Assembly: GCF_002101785.1 (NCBI RefSeq)
Contig: NZ_LQPJ01000109.1
Span: 62,001-126,000 of the forward strand
Direction of reading: 5' to 3'
Source of the DNA: Mycobacterium palustre
GTDB taxonomy: Bacteria; Actinomycetota; Actinomycetes; Mycobacteriales; Mycobacteriaceae
Length of the DNA: 64,000 bases
This document shows, piece by piece, positions 25,066-32,595 of the stretch (position 1 is the stretch's first letter; every line of letters begins with the position of its first letter). The notes below the pieces were generated by a model, which was given only the letters and a program-made list of their open reading frames with translations, was not told where the DNA came from and did no database searches. Both the position numbers and the translations under genes were made by a program.

Positions 25066-25278
25066 CAGCTTAGCGTAGCGCAGAGCCCATTCTTTAACGA
25101 CTGTGAGAAATGAGGAAGAGCGTTCCGGCGCCGCCGTCTGAAGCTCTAGGAGGTCTACGCGTGAGGCGGCGCGACACCGGATTACGGACAACTGCAGCCG
25201 GGTCGGCTGGGCAGCGGAATCTACAAAATCCCCGTTGCACACGCAACTAACCGCTGCGTGGCGTCCGCGGGCGTGCGC

Positions 25279-25791
25279 TCACGCCGGTTGGCCGTAGACC
25301 GCAACGGCGACGCTGCGGTCGGGGCTGTTCGCCGACCGCACGCCGATCTGGGTATTAGCACAGTTGGACATGATGGCGTAGTAGTCGGGGCGGTAGTACC
25401 AATTGCCCAGGATGTCGATGCCGTTGATCGATGCCGACGGCAGGATGGCAACCGTTTCGGCCACGGTGCCTTTGTAACCCGCACGTCGGGCGCGGTCCTG
25501 CGCCGACGCCCCGTCGGAGCCGATGTCACCGTCGAGGTCCCGGTTGTTGAGGACATCATCGGCATGCCATTGCGCCGCGAGCTCAAGCGCCGGGTTGTTC
25601 TTCAGGTCGGTCGTGCAGCCGGCTTGGCGCTTGATGCTGTAGACACTTTGCGCAACGCCATTGTTCAGCCGGTTGTTGTCAGCGGTTGCCATCGGTGCGG
25701 CGGCGACGAAACTTAGCGTGAAAATTCCGGTGCCGAGCACGGCCAAGCCGGAGCGCGTCGACGCGCGTTGCACAAGATCGCAGACTGTCAT
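25279..25791 (-). CDS. Secreted CAP-domain (SCP/PR1-like) protein
   Basis: A 170-residue protein with an N-terminal signal peptide (LAVLGTGIFTLSFVAAAPMA) and a mature domain of the CAP type: NNPALELAAQWHADDVLNNR, DLDGDIGSDGASAQDRARRA, VAETVAIL and NWYYRPDYYAIMSNC. The second block holds the usual CAP HxxD-like region as GDIGSDG, and the A-E-T-V site replaces the typical AEN. Its role outside the cell is unknown. The ATG at 25791 has AAAGGA upstream; a GTG at 25809 is in frame but lacks a site. Confidence 0.78.
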   Translation of the reverse strand: MTVCDLVQRASTRSGLAVLGTGIFTLSFVAAAPMATADNNRLNNGVAQSVYSIKRQAGCTTDLKNNPALELAAQWHADDVLNNRDLDGDIGSDGASAQDRARRAGYKGTVAETVAILPSASINGIDILGNWYYRPDYYAIMSNCANTQIGVRSANSPDRSVAVAVYGQPA

Positions 25792-25990
25792 AACCCGTGA
25801 TCCTTTCACAATTGGATCGATAGGTCCATCAGCCGAGACTCCTTAGACTGTCGGTGATCAGCGCGGGTTTTAATCCGGATTCGATACAGATAAGTTTGGT
25901 TCTAACATTTTGATCCGACGCGTCCTAAAATGATCTGGGGTGCTCGGGCGCCGATGCACCGCAAGCACGGCTCGGTATGGGAGGATCGCC

Positions 25991-26440
25991 GTGAGAACCA
26001 CCAAGGTCATGTCCATCGCCGCCGCCGCCCTGGTCGCCGGGAGCAGCGCAGCGTGCGCATCCGGTCGGGCGACCGCGACGCGCGAAACCGAGGCGATGGC
26101 CCCGGGAACCGCCCAGGTGACCATCGACGGGGACGAGCTGCCTCTTACTCGGGCGGTGAATTGCGCGCCGCCCGAAAAGTACATGACCACGATCACCATC
26201 GGCGACGATACGGCGGGGGCGACGGTGCTGGTGTCCAACGCCGGAAAACTCACCGTTGAGATCGTCCGTATCCGTAATCTCAAAGGCTTTACCGGTGACT
26301 ACGATCGTGGTTTGGGAAATGGGGACGCCACCGTCGCTTTGAGTGATAACTCCTACCGCATCTCCGGCACGGCCTTCGGCTACGCAACGAAATCGCCCGA
26401 GCCCACGACGGAGTCGTTCGCGATCAAGGTGTCGTGCTGA
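25991..26440 (+). CDS. LpqH (19 kDa antigen)-family lipoprotein
   Basis: A 149-residue protein with signal VRTTKVMSIAAAALVAGSSA followed by ACASG, a plausible though weak lipobox with C22. The mature region has the 19 kDa antigen family layout: QVTIDGDELPLTRAVNC near the start, DDTAGATVLVSN, then GNGDATVALSDNSYRISGTA and a terminal SFAIKVSC. The two mature cysteines match the disulfide of LpqH. A strong GGGAGGATCGCC precedes the GTG at 25991. It converges on the MPT51-like gene 14 bases away. Surface-exposed and immunologically active in known members; here by homology only. Confidence 0.82.
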   Translation: MRTTKVMSIAAAALVAGSSAACASGRATATRETEAMAPGTAQVTIDGDELPLTRAVNCAPPEKYMTTITIGDDTAGATVLVSNAGKLTVEIVRIRNLKGFTGDYDRGLGNGDATVALSDNSYRISGTAFGYATKSPEPTTESFAIKVSC

Positions 26441-26454
26441 CCTGGACGCCCTAA

Positions 26455-27363
26455 CTACTTGATATTGGCGGCCAGGTCGCCGGACATCGCGCCGAGTTGC
26501 TGGCTCCACGCCCCCCAGTCATTACCGCCGGCGGCGCCCAGATCGAAGTGACCGTTATGGCCGCCGGCCGCGCGGTAGCTGGCATAGAAATCCCGGCAGG
26601 TACTTTGCCAGATATCGGGGAAGGCTCCTACTGCGCCTCCGTCACTCGGGCTCCCGGCCGCAGGGCTGTAGACCCAGAGCCGGGTGTTCTGGTCCACGAG
26701 GAGGACCACATGCACATTCGGTGAATGCCACTGCCACCGGCCGAACTGGGGGGCTCCCCACATGTTCACAGGGTCCACGCCACCTTCATTCTTCAGAACG
26801 TTGGTTATGGCACCGTTTACTCCGGTCCGTTCGGGGGTGAGCACTCCCGACAGCGATCCGGCGTAGCGGAACCGGTCGGGATGGAACGTGGCGAGTGCCG
26901 CCGCAGCATAACCGCCCTGCGCGGCACCGACGACACCGTGTCCGCCCGGTGCCAAGCCCCTGTTGGCCGCCAACCAGTTCGGGAGTTCGTCGGACAGAAA
27001 CGTGTCCCATTGCTTGCTGCCGTCCTGGTCCCAGTTGGTGTACATGCTGTAGGCGCCACCGGCTGGTGCGACCACTGAGATGCCCTTGCCGGCAAGCGTA
27101 CTCATCGCGTTACCCGCTGTTACCCAGTTGCTGACGTCCGGGGCGGCGTTGAAGGCGTCGAGCAGGTATACCGCATGCGGACCGCCCGCCAGGAAGGCCA
27201 CCGGGATGTCGCGGCCCATCGCCGCCGAAGGCACCATTAATGATTCGAAGTTCGGCGCGGCCTTGGCCCCACCCGTGCAACCGGTCGTCGCGGTGATCTG
27301 CGCCAGGACGACGGTGAGCATGACTGCGAAAAGGACCCGCATCCGTATTGACCGACCTTTCAC
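26455..27363 (-). CDS. MPT51-like mycolyltransferase-fold exported protein
   Basis: A 302-residue exported alpha/beta-hydrolase of the antigen 85/MPT51 family. Features are a signal segment VLFAVMLTVVLAQITATTGC, LMVPSAAMGRDIPVAFLAGG, VYLLDAFNAAPDVSNWVTAG and GLAPGGHGVVGAAQGGYAA. At the nucleophile elbow the sequence is GAAQGG, so the catalytic Ser of Ag85 (GLSMSG) is missing, as in MPT51/FbpD. It therefore probably binds ligands or wall polymers rather than transferring mycolates. GTG at 27363 has GAAAGAGG upstream; TTGC in the signal could allow lipidation. Confidence 0.82.
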   Translation of the reverse strand: MKGRSIRMRVLFAVMLTVVLAQITATTGCTGGAKAAPNFESLMVPSAAMGRDIPVAFLAGGPHAVYLLDAFNAAPDVSNWVTAGNAMSTLAGKGISVVAPAGGAYSMYTNWDQDGSKQWDTFLSDELPNWLAANRGLAPGGHGVVGAAQGGYAAAALATFHPDRFRYAGSLSGVLTPERTGVNGAITNVLKNEGGVDPVNMWGAPQFGRWQWHSPNVHVVLLVDQNTRLWVYSPAAGSPSDGGAVGAFPDIWQSTCRDFYASYRAAGGHNGHFDLGAAGGNDWGAWSQQLGAMSGDLAANIK

Positions 27364-27604
27364 ATCAACCTCTTTCGCCGCCGCTGCACCAATCACGAGA
27401 ATGTAATTGTCGAACAGTGAACCACCTTTCAGGTCTGTGCGGCAAGGTCCGGCAAAGGCGACCAACGTGGAAACCCCTGGGGTATCGAGGTGTTGGTGAG
27501 GACGGCACGAAGCTGGGCTGGGCGCAACCGGCAGTACCCCGGGCTCGGGGCCCGCTGGGGGCGATTAGCCATATTGGCCCGCCCCCTCGTATCAAAGCCT
27601 CACC

Positions 27605-27626
27605 TCGCGGTCACCACTGACCGCGA
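27605..27626. promoter_or_regulatory. Perfect 9-bp stem-loop
   Basis: TCGCGGTCA and TGACCGCGA are exact complements around CCAC. There is no following T-run, so it is either a factor-independent terminator of the mycobacterial U-less kind or a protein site. No gene clearly ends just before it. Confidence 0.45.
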
Positions 27627-27661
27627 ACCGGTCGCCCATAACCCCATGTTGAGGACGGGAT

Positions 27662-27679
27662 GTTTGGCTGCGACCAAAC
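27662..27679. promoter_or_regulatory. Inverted repeat GTTTGG-N6-CCAAAC
   Basis: Six-base perfect arms separated by CTGCGA, about 150 bases upstream of the small ORF at 27809. It has the form of a dimeric repressor site; no regulator is assigned. Confidence 0.35.
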
Positions 27680-27808
27680 CGGGTCGACCAGTTGCGCGAA
27701 CGACCTTTCGCTCCATCCGCTCGACGACGTAGACTCAAATTTGTCGGTTTGAGGCTTCGGTAAGGCTTCGGCTTGAGGATTTCTCGAAGTAGGACGGAAG
27801 GTCGTCTC

Positions 27809-27919
27809 ATGGATCAATACCCTGACTACGACGCTAGCGACGAGTTGGAATACGGCATCGCAGCGTTCGCGTGGCTGCTCCGGGGCCAGTATCCTCCGCC
27901 CTTCTACGGATCGAATTAA
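27809..27919 (+). CDS. Possible 36-residue peptide gene
   Basis: ATG at 27809 preceded by GGAAGG at suitable distance reads MDQYPDYDASDELEYGIAAF then AWLLRGQYPPPFYGSN and TAA at 27917-27919. The peptide is strikingly non-random: acidic and Tyr-rich at the start, hydrophobic in the middle and Pro-rich at the end. It is isolated between two non-coding stretches. No function is known to me; comparative data would be needed to call it a gene. Confidence 0.4.
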   Translation: MDQYPDYDASDELEYGIAAFAWLLRGQYPPPFYGSN

Positions 27920-28245
27920 CGTTCGTTTCGTTCACCCCGATCATCGGGTTGGCTTCGGCGAAGCTCTTAGATGATCCATGGCCAAGCGCGCGGTACGGCC
28001 ACCCTCGCGTTTCGGGCAGCCCGATTTCACAGAATCCAGGTCGTCGATAATCGGTTCCGTTTGGCCGGCGTGTCGCAGATCGTCGCCCGCGGCGAACTCA
28101 TGCCATGGGTGGTACTCGCCGCCGGCGATCTATCCGCCGTTGACCGGGAAAAGACTAGGGTTTTCCGTGCGGGATCGATATGGTGGCGGTGAGAACGATC
28201 GTTCGTAGGACACTTACACTGGGTTAAATCCGAGGAGCGTGACCG
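27920..28245. other. Intergenic region upstream of the LLM oxidoreductase
   Basis: About 325 bases. A short plus-strand frame at 27971-28192 shows no family features. The segment ends with the GAACGATCGTTC palindrome (28194-28205) and ACTGGGTTAAATCC just before the ribosome binding site. Confidence 0.5.
28194..28205. promoter_or_regulatory. 12-bp perfect palindrome GAACGATCGTTC
   Basis: Centred about 46 bases upstream of the LLM oxidoreductase ATG at 28246. It shares the 11-mer GAACGATCGTT with the site at 9223. A common TetR-family operator is inferred. Confidence 0.5.
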
Positions 28246-29295
28246 ATGACGCTATTCGCCAAAGGTCGCATCGGCGTGTCGCTGCCGATGCTCAATCAGC
28301 CCTACGAGCGCTACGCGGAGTTCGCCGCACTCGCCGAAGACGCCGGTTTCGATTCCGTCTGGGACTACGAGTTCTATCGGAATCCGTTCATCACTCATGC
28401 GCTGAACGCAAGAGCCACCTGCCGGATCCAGTTGGGCACCGGGATCGCCACTGCAGCGCCCCGAACGCCCTACGAGATGGCCAACGCGGCCGCCGATGTC
28501 GACGAATTGTCCGGTGGGCGAACCCTGCTGGGTCTGAGCACCGGCGGCGCGGGCTGGATGGAATGCTTCAACGGCACCGACATCGACCGTCCGCTGACAC
28601 GCATGCGCGAGTACATCCATGTGGTCCGTCAGCTTTGGCACCATTTTGAGACCGACGAGCCGTTCGACTTCCAGGGCCAGATCTACCGCGCGTCCAGCCC
28701 GCCGCTCAACCCATGGGGCACTCGCGATCTGGTGAGGCCCCAGATACCGATCTATCTAGCGGGACTGAAAGAGGGAATGCTCAAGCTGGCCGGTGAAGTG
28801 GCCGATGGCGTGCTCGGATTCCTGCCCACGCCGAAGTTCATCCAGCATCACGTTCTCCCGAATGTGGCCGCCGGCGCCGCGAAGGCCGGGCGGGACCCGT
28901 CGGACGTGGAAGTCACCGCCCTAGTGATCTGCAGCGTTTCGCACGATCGCAGCGAAGCGCTCCGACGCGCCCGCATCAACGTCGGCAACTACGTCGCATA
29001 CCCGGTGAGTTCCACGGTGATCGAATTCATGGGATTACAAGAGGATCGCGACCACGTGCTGCGACGGCTGCTCAGCGAGGGGCCTGCTGCGCTGGCCACT
29101 GCGGCCTCCGATGAGCTGGTGCGCGCCTTCTCAATCGCGGGCACTCCGGACGAGGTGGCCGAACAAATCGCCGCCTATGACGGCGTACTGCCCCACATCG
29201 TCTTACACACGCCATACGTGCCACCGATCGATCAAGCCTCGAGCGAGGACGCGTTCCGGTCGATGGTGGCCACTTTCGCGCGGGTTAACGCGTGA
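28246..29295 (+). CDS. LLM-class F420-dependent oxidoreductase
   Basis: A 349-residue luciferase-like monooxygenase-fold protein. The N-terminus IGVSLPMLNQPYERYAEFAA and LAEDAGFDSVWDYEFYRNPF, the segment IQLGTGIATAAPRTPYEMAN, and GRTLLGLSTGG (about 92-102) are the usual barrel strands around the F420/FMN site. In mycobacteria this family mostly uses F420. The substrate is unknown. GAGGAG at 28232-28237 serves the ATG. It may be co-transcribed with the membrane protein at 29353, which has its own similar operator. Confidence 0.88.
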   Translation: MTLFAKGRIGVSLPMLNQPYERYAEFAALAEDAGFDSVWDYEFYRNPFITHALNARATCRIQLGTGIATAAPRTPYEMANAAADVDELSGGRTLLGLSTGGAGWMECFNGTDIDRPLTRMREYIHVVRQLWHHFETDEPFDFQGQIYRASSPPLNPWGTRDLVRPQIPIYLAGLKEGMLKLAGEVADGVLGFLPTPKFIQHHVLPNVAAGAAKAGRDPSDVEVTALVICSVSHDRSEALRRARINVGNYVAYPVSSTVIEFMGLQEDRDHVLRRLLSEGPAALATAASDELVRAFSIAGTPDEVAEQIAAYDGVLPHIVLHTPYVPPIDQASSEDAFRSMVATFARVNA

Positions 29296-29300
29296 CGAAA

Positions 29301-29318
29301 GTGAAAACGATAGTTCAC
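29301..29318. promoter_or_regulatory. Inverted repeat GTGAA-N8-TTCAC with AACGATAGTT core
   Basis: GTGAAAACGATAGTTCAC lies about 35 bases upstream of the ATG at 29353. Its core differs by one base from the AACGATCGTT of the sites at 9223 and 28194. Confidence 0.45.
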
Positions 29319-29352
29319 AGGTCGCGACGGACATGAGGGAAGGGAGCAGGCG

Positions 29353-30135
29353 ATGAACCGGAGCGTGCACAAGTGCTGCGCGTGGAGCGGCACATTGTGT
29401 CTAGTCACCATGGCAATCGCTTTCATCTTGCTGGCCGGTTTCATCCCGACCCGTTCTCCGGGGCAGAGCGCCTTGGAGACAGCGCAATTCATCATCGGAC
29501 ACCGAGACAGGATTCGGTGGGGGATGATCTTGTGCATGTTCTCGGCGTCCTTACTGATGCCGTACGCCGTGTCGATGGCGATCCACATCCGCCGCATCGA
29601 GGGCCGATTTCCGGCTCTGGCGATGATCGAGTTCGGGCTGGGCGCCATCTTCGTACTCGAATTCATTTACCTGCTTTTCTTCTGGCAAACAGCGACTTTC
29701 CGCGCCGACCGCGCGCCCGAGCTCGTTCAATTGCTCAACGATATGGCGTGGATACCGTTCGTGGGGTTGACGTCCACAGCGGTGTTGCAGGTGTCCTGCT
29801 TCGGCATCGCCGTGCTGCTCGACCGGCGCGAGCGCCCGATCTTCCCGCGCTGGCTGGGCTATTACAACCTGTGGGTCGCGCTGATGTTCTCGCCAGGCAC
29901 CTTCAACGTCTTCTTCCACAATGGCCCACTTGCCTGGAACGGCATCATCGCCTGGTATCTGCCACTGGCAGTGTTCGCCACGTGGATGATCATCAACCCG
30001 CTCTACCTGTCCAGGGCCGTCGACACCATGGATTCCGACACCGTCGGCGCGACCCACGCACAGCGCCAGGGCAACGAAGAGGTCATCCGGCTAAGGGCCG
30101 ATGTCGATGAGTTGCTCGCCCGGGTGGCCCACTAG
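29353..30135 (+). CDS. Six-helix membrane protein, paralog of the one at 9,294
   Basis: A 260-residue protein with about six hydrophobic spans, the first near residues 9-31. The second half aligns by eye with the protein at 9,294 around FPRWLGYYNLWVALMF and NGPLAWNGIIAWYLPLAVFA. Its C-terminus is charged and helical (QGNEEVIRLRADVDELLARV), a short coiled-coil-like tail absent from the paralog. GGGAAGGGAGCAGGCG precedes the ATG. It is placed 57 bases behind the LLM oxidoreductase. Function unknown; the shared promoter motif suggests both paralogs answer to one regulator. Confidence 0.78.
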   Translation: MNRSVHKCCAWSGTLCLVTMAIAFILLAGFIPTRSPGQSALETAQFIIGHRDRIRWGMILCMFSASLLMPYAVSMAIHIRRIEGRFPALAMIEFGLGAIFVLEFIYLLFFWQTATFRADRAPELVQLLNDMAWIPFVGLTSTAVLQVSCFGIAVLLDRRERPIFPRWLGYYNLWVALMFSPGTFNVFFHNGPLAWNGIIAWYLPLAVFATWMIINPLYLSRAVDTMDSDTVGATHAQRQGNEEVIRLRADVDELLARVAH

Positions 30136-30229
30136 CCGCATGAGAGCTCACCTGGCACGGGGCGCGCGGACCAGCCGGATCGCTTACCACGTTGCCAGGG
30201 AACGAATTGCTGACGCTCGCCCGTTGCCG

Positions 30230-30605
30230 GGAGGTACCTGGTGCCAAAGTCCTGTGCAGCGTTGCGGGTAGAGCTTGACGACATCACACCGAGCGCTTTC
30301 GTCAGCGCCTTAGCCATGAGGCGCACAAGTATTTGAAGTTCGCGCCTCACCAACCCGATCATCAAGTGGACGACCGCGGCCTTCGGGCGGCTCCACCACG
30401 GCGCGTGCGATGACGAAGGAGCCGAGGCGGACGACGTGGTTGCTCGTGGCACCGAAGATGATCGAAAAACCTTGGCTGATAGGAACACCGGAAGAGGTTG
30501 CTGCGCAGTTGCTGCCCTGGGTCGAAGCGGGCGCGGATTACTTTCAGACCAGATATCTGCGCCCAGCTGCGAGCGCGCAGCGTCGGGCCGGTCGGCCCCT
30601 AATAG
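30230..30605 (+). pseudogene. Remnant of an LLM-class oxidoreductase C-terminus
   Basis: One frame near 30318 reads EAHKYLKFAPHQPDHQV, and another from about 30434 reads LLVAPKMIEKPWLIGTPEEV then AAQLLPWVEAGADYF. The second is the typical C-terminal motif of luciferase-like F420 oxidoreductases. The two are in different frames and no intact N-terminal half precedes them, so this is a decayed gene copy. The boundaries are approximate. Confidence 0.5.
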
Positions 30606-30609
30606 ACGA

Positions 30610-31362
30610 TCATTTCCGGCGCGCCGCGGCCAGCCGCTCGGCGAAGGCCGGTGCCTGGATCGACGCGGCCTGCGGGCCCAACTCGGCGTCGACAGCGGCC
30701 GCGTGCAGCTCGCTGTCGACGCTGCCAGGGCTGGCGGTGGCCCGCATCGTGGCTTTCGTCGCGATGACGACTTCGCGCGGCGCCGACGCCGGTCCGGCGG
30801 CAAGCTGCCGAGCCGCCGCCACAGGATCCTCGGCGACCTCGAGCGCTAAGCCGTGTCTGACCGAGGCATCGGCGTCGAAGCGTAGTCCGAACAACAGCGC
30901 GGCGCGCGCCGCCTGCGGACCGACTGCGCGCTGCAACATCCAGGTCATGCCTCCACCGGGGTGGATGCCGAGCTTTTGGAAACGGGCGTCGAACAGCGCT
31001 TTCGGACCCGCGATCCGCACATCGCAGGCCAGCGCCAGGTTGAGTCCGGCGCCGACAGCCGGTCCATTGACTGCCGCTACGGTCGGCAGCGTGCAGTTGG
31101 AGACGGCGAGAAAACCGTCATAAAGGCGGCGCAGGCCGTCGCCGGCAGCGGTGCCCAGGGCGCCGAGGTCGGCGCCGGCGCAGAATGCCTTACCCGCACC
31201 GGTGACCACCACGGCGTGCACGCGGAAATCGTTTTGCGCGTTCTCGACTGCGAGGCGTAATCCGGCGGAGATCTCGTCGGTGACCGCGTTGCGCCGGTCA
31301 GGGTCGTTGACGGTAATCAGGGCGACGCCGCTGTCGACCTCGAGCAGAACACGATCCACCAC
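30610..31362 (-). CDS. Enoyl-CoA hydratase/isomerase family protein
   Basis: A 250-residue crotonase. Oxyanion-hole segments are [12 protein letters not shown] (about 59-70) and [19 protein letters not shown] (about 99-117); the active-site loop reads [20 protein letters not shown], where the usual catalytic Glu position (PE) is replaced. The C-terminal region is Ala-rich. It probably processes an unsaturated acyl-CoA, as hydratase or isomerase. The start is the first of two consecutive GTG codons. It overlaps no other intact gene and is opposite in direction to its neighbours. Confidence 0.87.
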   Translation of the reverse strand: MVDRVLLEVDSGVALITVNDPDRRNAVTDEISAGLRLAVENAQNDFRVHAVVVTGAGKAFCAGADLGALGTAAGDGLRRLYDGFLAVSNCTLPTVAAVNGPAVGAGLNLALACDVRIAGPKALFDARFQKLGIHPGGGMTWMLQRAVGPQAARAALLFGLRFDADASVRHGLALEVAEDPVAAARQLAAGPASAPREVVIATKATMRATASPGSVDSELHAAAVDAELGPQAASIQAPAFAERLAAARRK

Positions 31363-31563
31363 AGACCAACCCTTTCCGAATGTCGTTGCGGCTGCGCGAT
31401 GAGCCCACGAGCACTCGGTGCCAATGCGGTGTTAGCCGACGCAGATGACGCCAGGCTCATCCCGTAACCACACGCTACGAGATCGGGTGCGAGAAAATCA
31501 ATTCGAAGTCACGACCGTTTATGTGGTGTGCTCGTTGACGAACTGTCGAGGCGCCACCTACTA

Positions 31564-31582
31564 TTGAGACGAATCATCTCAA
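31564..31582. promoter_or_regulatory. Inverted repeat TTGAGA-N7-TCTCAA
   Basis: TTGAGACGAATCATCTCAA lies about 35-50 bases upstream of the subunit III-like gene at 31617. It has perfect six-base arms and suits a TetR-type dimer; the TetR downstream at 32596 is a candidate. Confidence 0.45.
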
Positions 31583-31616
31583 GATTGAGTACGGGGCCAA
31601 TGCGAAGGACGTGTAC

Positions 31617-32240
31617 ATGACCGATGTGATCGGACTGGCGCGTTCCGCTGGCTACACCGACCGAAACACCTCCCGCGACTCCCATCGTCATGTGCCCGGC
31701 GAGCCCGGCATCTGGGTGCTGCTGTTCGGCGACATGATGGTATTCACCGTCTTGTTCACGGTGTATCTACATCAGCGGGGAGCGCGGCCGGAGTTGTTCG
31801 CGGAATCCCAAGGGGCACTCAACCGCGCGCTTGGTGCGACCAACACTCTCGTGTTGCTCACCAGCTCAATCCTGGTCGTCTTTGCCACACGCGCTCTGCG
31901 TCGTCCAGAACTGCGTTACCTTGCCCGGCCGTTGACCTTGGCCGGTGTGGCAGTTGGGTCCTGCTTCGTCGCGATCAAGGCATTTGAGTACCACGAAAAA
32001 GTGGCGGCTGGAATCACCCCCAGCACCAACGAGTTCTTCATGTACTATTTCGTGCTCACCGGGCTGCATCTGGCGCACGTTATCATCGGGCTGATCGTGC
32101 TGACGGTCCTCTCGACCTTGGCCCGCAAACCGGAGCCGACCAAAACGCACATGGCCTTCTTCGAGGGCGGCGCGTGCTTCTGGCACATGGTCGACCTGCT
32201 GTGGATCGTCATCTTCCCCTTGATCTTCCTGGTGAGGTGA
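31617..32240 (+). CDS. NorE-like cytochrome c oxidase subunit III family protein
   Basis: A 207-residue heme-copper oxidase subunit III-like membrane protein. It contains HVPGEPGIWVLLFGDMMVFT, LLTSSILVVFATRAL, KAFEYHEKVAAGITPSTNEF and FMYYFVLTGLHLAHVIIGLI, all hallmarks of the NorE/CtaE family with about five spans. GAAGGA gives better spacing to the ATG at 31617 than to the GTG at 31611. It is followed three bases later by a subunit IV-like gene. No subunit I or II is nearby, so it is not part of a local terminal oxidase; NorE proteins are linked to nitric-oxide reductases elsewhere. Confidence 0.85.
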   Translation: MTDVIGLARSAGYTDRNTSRDSHRHVPGEPGIWVLLFGDMMVFTVLFTVYLHQRGARPELFAESQGALNRALGATNTLVLLTSSILVVFATRALRRPELRYLARPLTLAGVAVGSCFVAIKAFEYHEKVAAGITPSTNEFFMYYFVLTGLHLAHVIIGLIVLTVLSTLARKPEPTKTHMAFFEGGACFWHMVDLLWIVIFPLIFLVR

Positions 32241-32242
32241 GC

Positions 32243-32518
32243 ATGACTTCGGTAGTACGGACCAACGCCTCACTGATCTGGCTTCTGCTGTGCGCGTTGA
32301 CTGTTGTGTCCTGGGCGTTGGGCACCAACCATGGATTCGGCGAGGGACATCACCTGCCGGCCAGCCTGGCGATCTTCGCCGTCGCCGTCTTCAAGATCCG
32401 CCTGGTCGGGCTGTACTTCATGGAGTTGAAAACGGCGCCGCGGGTACTTCGCGGTATCTTCGAGGGCTACTGCGTGGGGTTGCTCGGTTTGCTGAGCGGC
32501 ATGTTCGTCTTCGCATGA
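32243..32518 (+). CDS. Cytochrome c oxidase subunit IV-like (CyoD/NorF-type) small membrane protein
   Basis: A 91-residue protein with three hydrophobic spans: LIWLLLCALTVVSWALG, LAIFAVAVFKIRLVGLYFM and GYCVGLLGLLSGMFVFA. The central KIRLVGLYFMELKTAP is typical of prokaryotic oxidase subunit IV proteins that accompany NorE-like subunits. The ATG is three bases after the preceding stop, with GGTGAGG inside the end of that gene. The pair probably form a complex in the membrane. Confidence 0.8.
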   Translation: MTSVVRTNASLIWLLLCALTVVSWALGTNHGFGEGHHLPASLAIFAVAVFKIRLVGLYFMELKTAPRVLRGIFEGYCVGLLGLLSGMFVFA

Positions 32519-32558
32519 GAAAACGGCGCCGGCTCGTTAGCCTGCATTGTGCGACATG

Positions 32559-32577
32559 TAACCTCTAAACTGGGTTA
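32559..32577. promoter_or_regulatory. Imperfect inverted repeat TAACC-N9-GGTTA before the TetR gene
   Basis: TAACCTCTAAACTGGGTTA is placed just upstream of the TetR start at 32596. Short arms make it weak; autoregulation is possible. The fragment ACTGGGTTA also occurs at 28219-28227 before the LLM gene. Confidence 0.3.
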
Positions 32578-32595
32578 TGAGTGCAAGGGAGGCCG

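Larger units (their letters stand above)
27364..27808. other. Intergenic region with hairpin and inverted repeat
   Basis: About 445 bases without a supportable gene, upstream of the MPT51-like gene. It contains the perfect hairpin at 27605-27626 and the inverted repeat at 27662-27679, described separately. Confidence 0.5.

Noticed and set aside
27971..28192. 73-codon plus-strand frame upstream of the LLM gene
   Set aside because: No recognisable motif or good ribosome binding site; overlaps the regulatory palindrome region.
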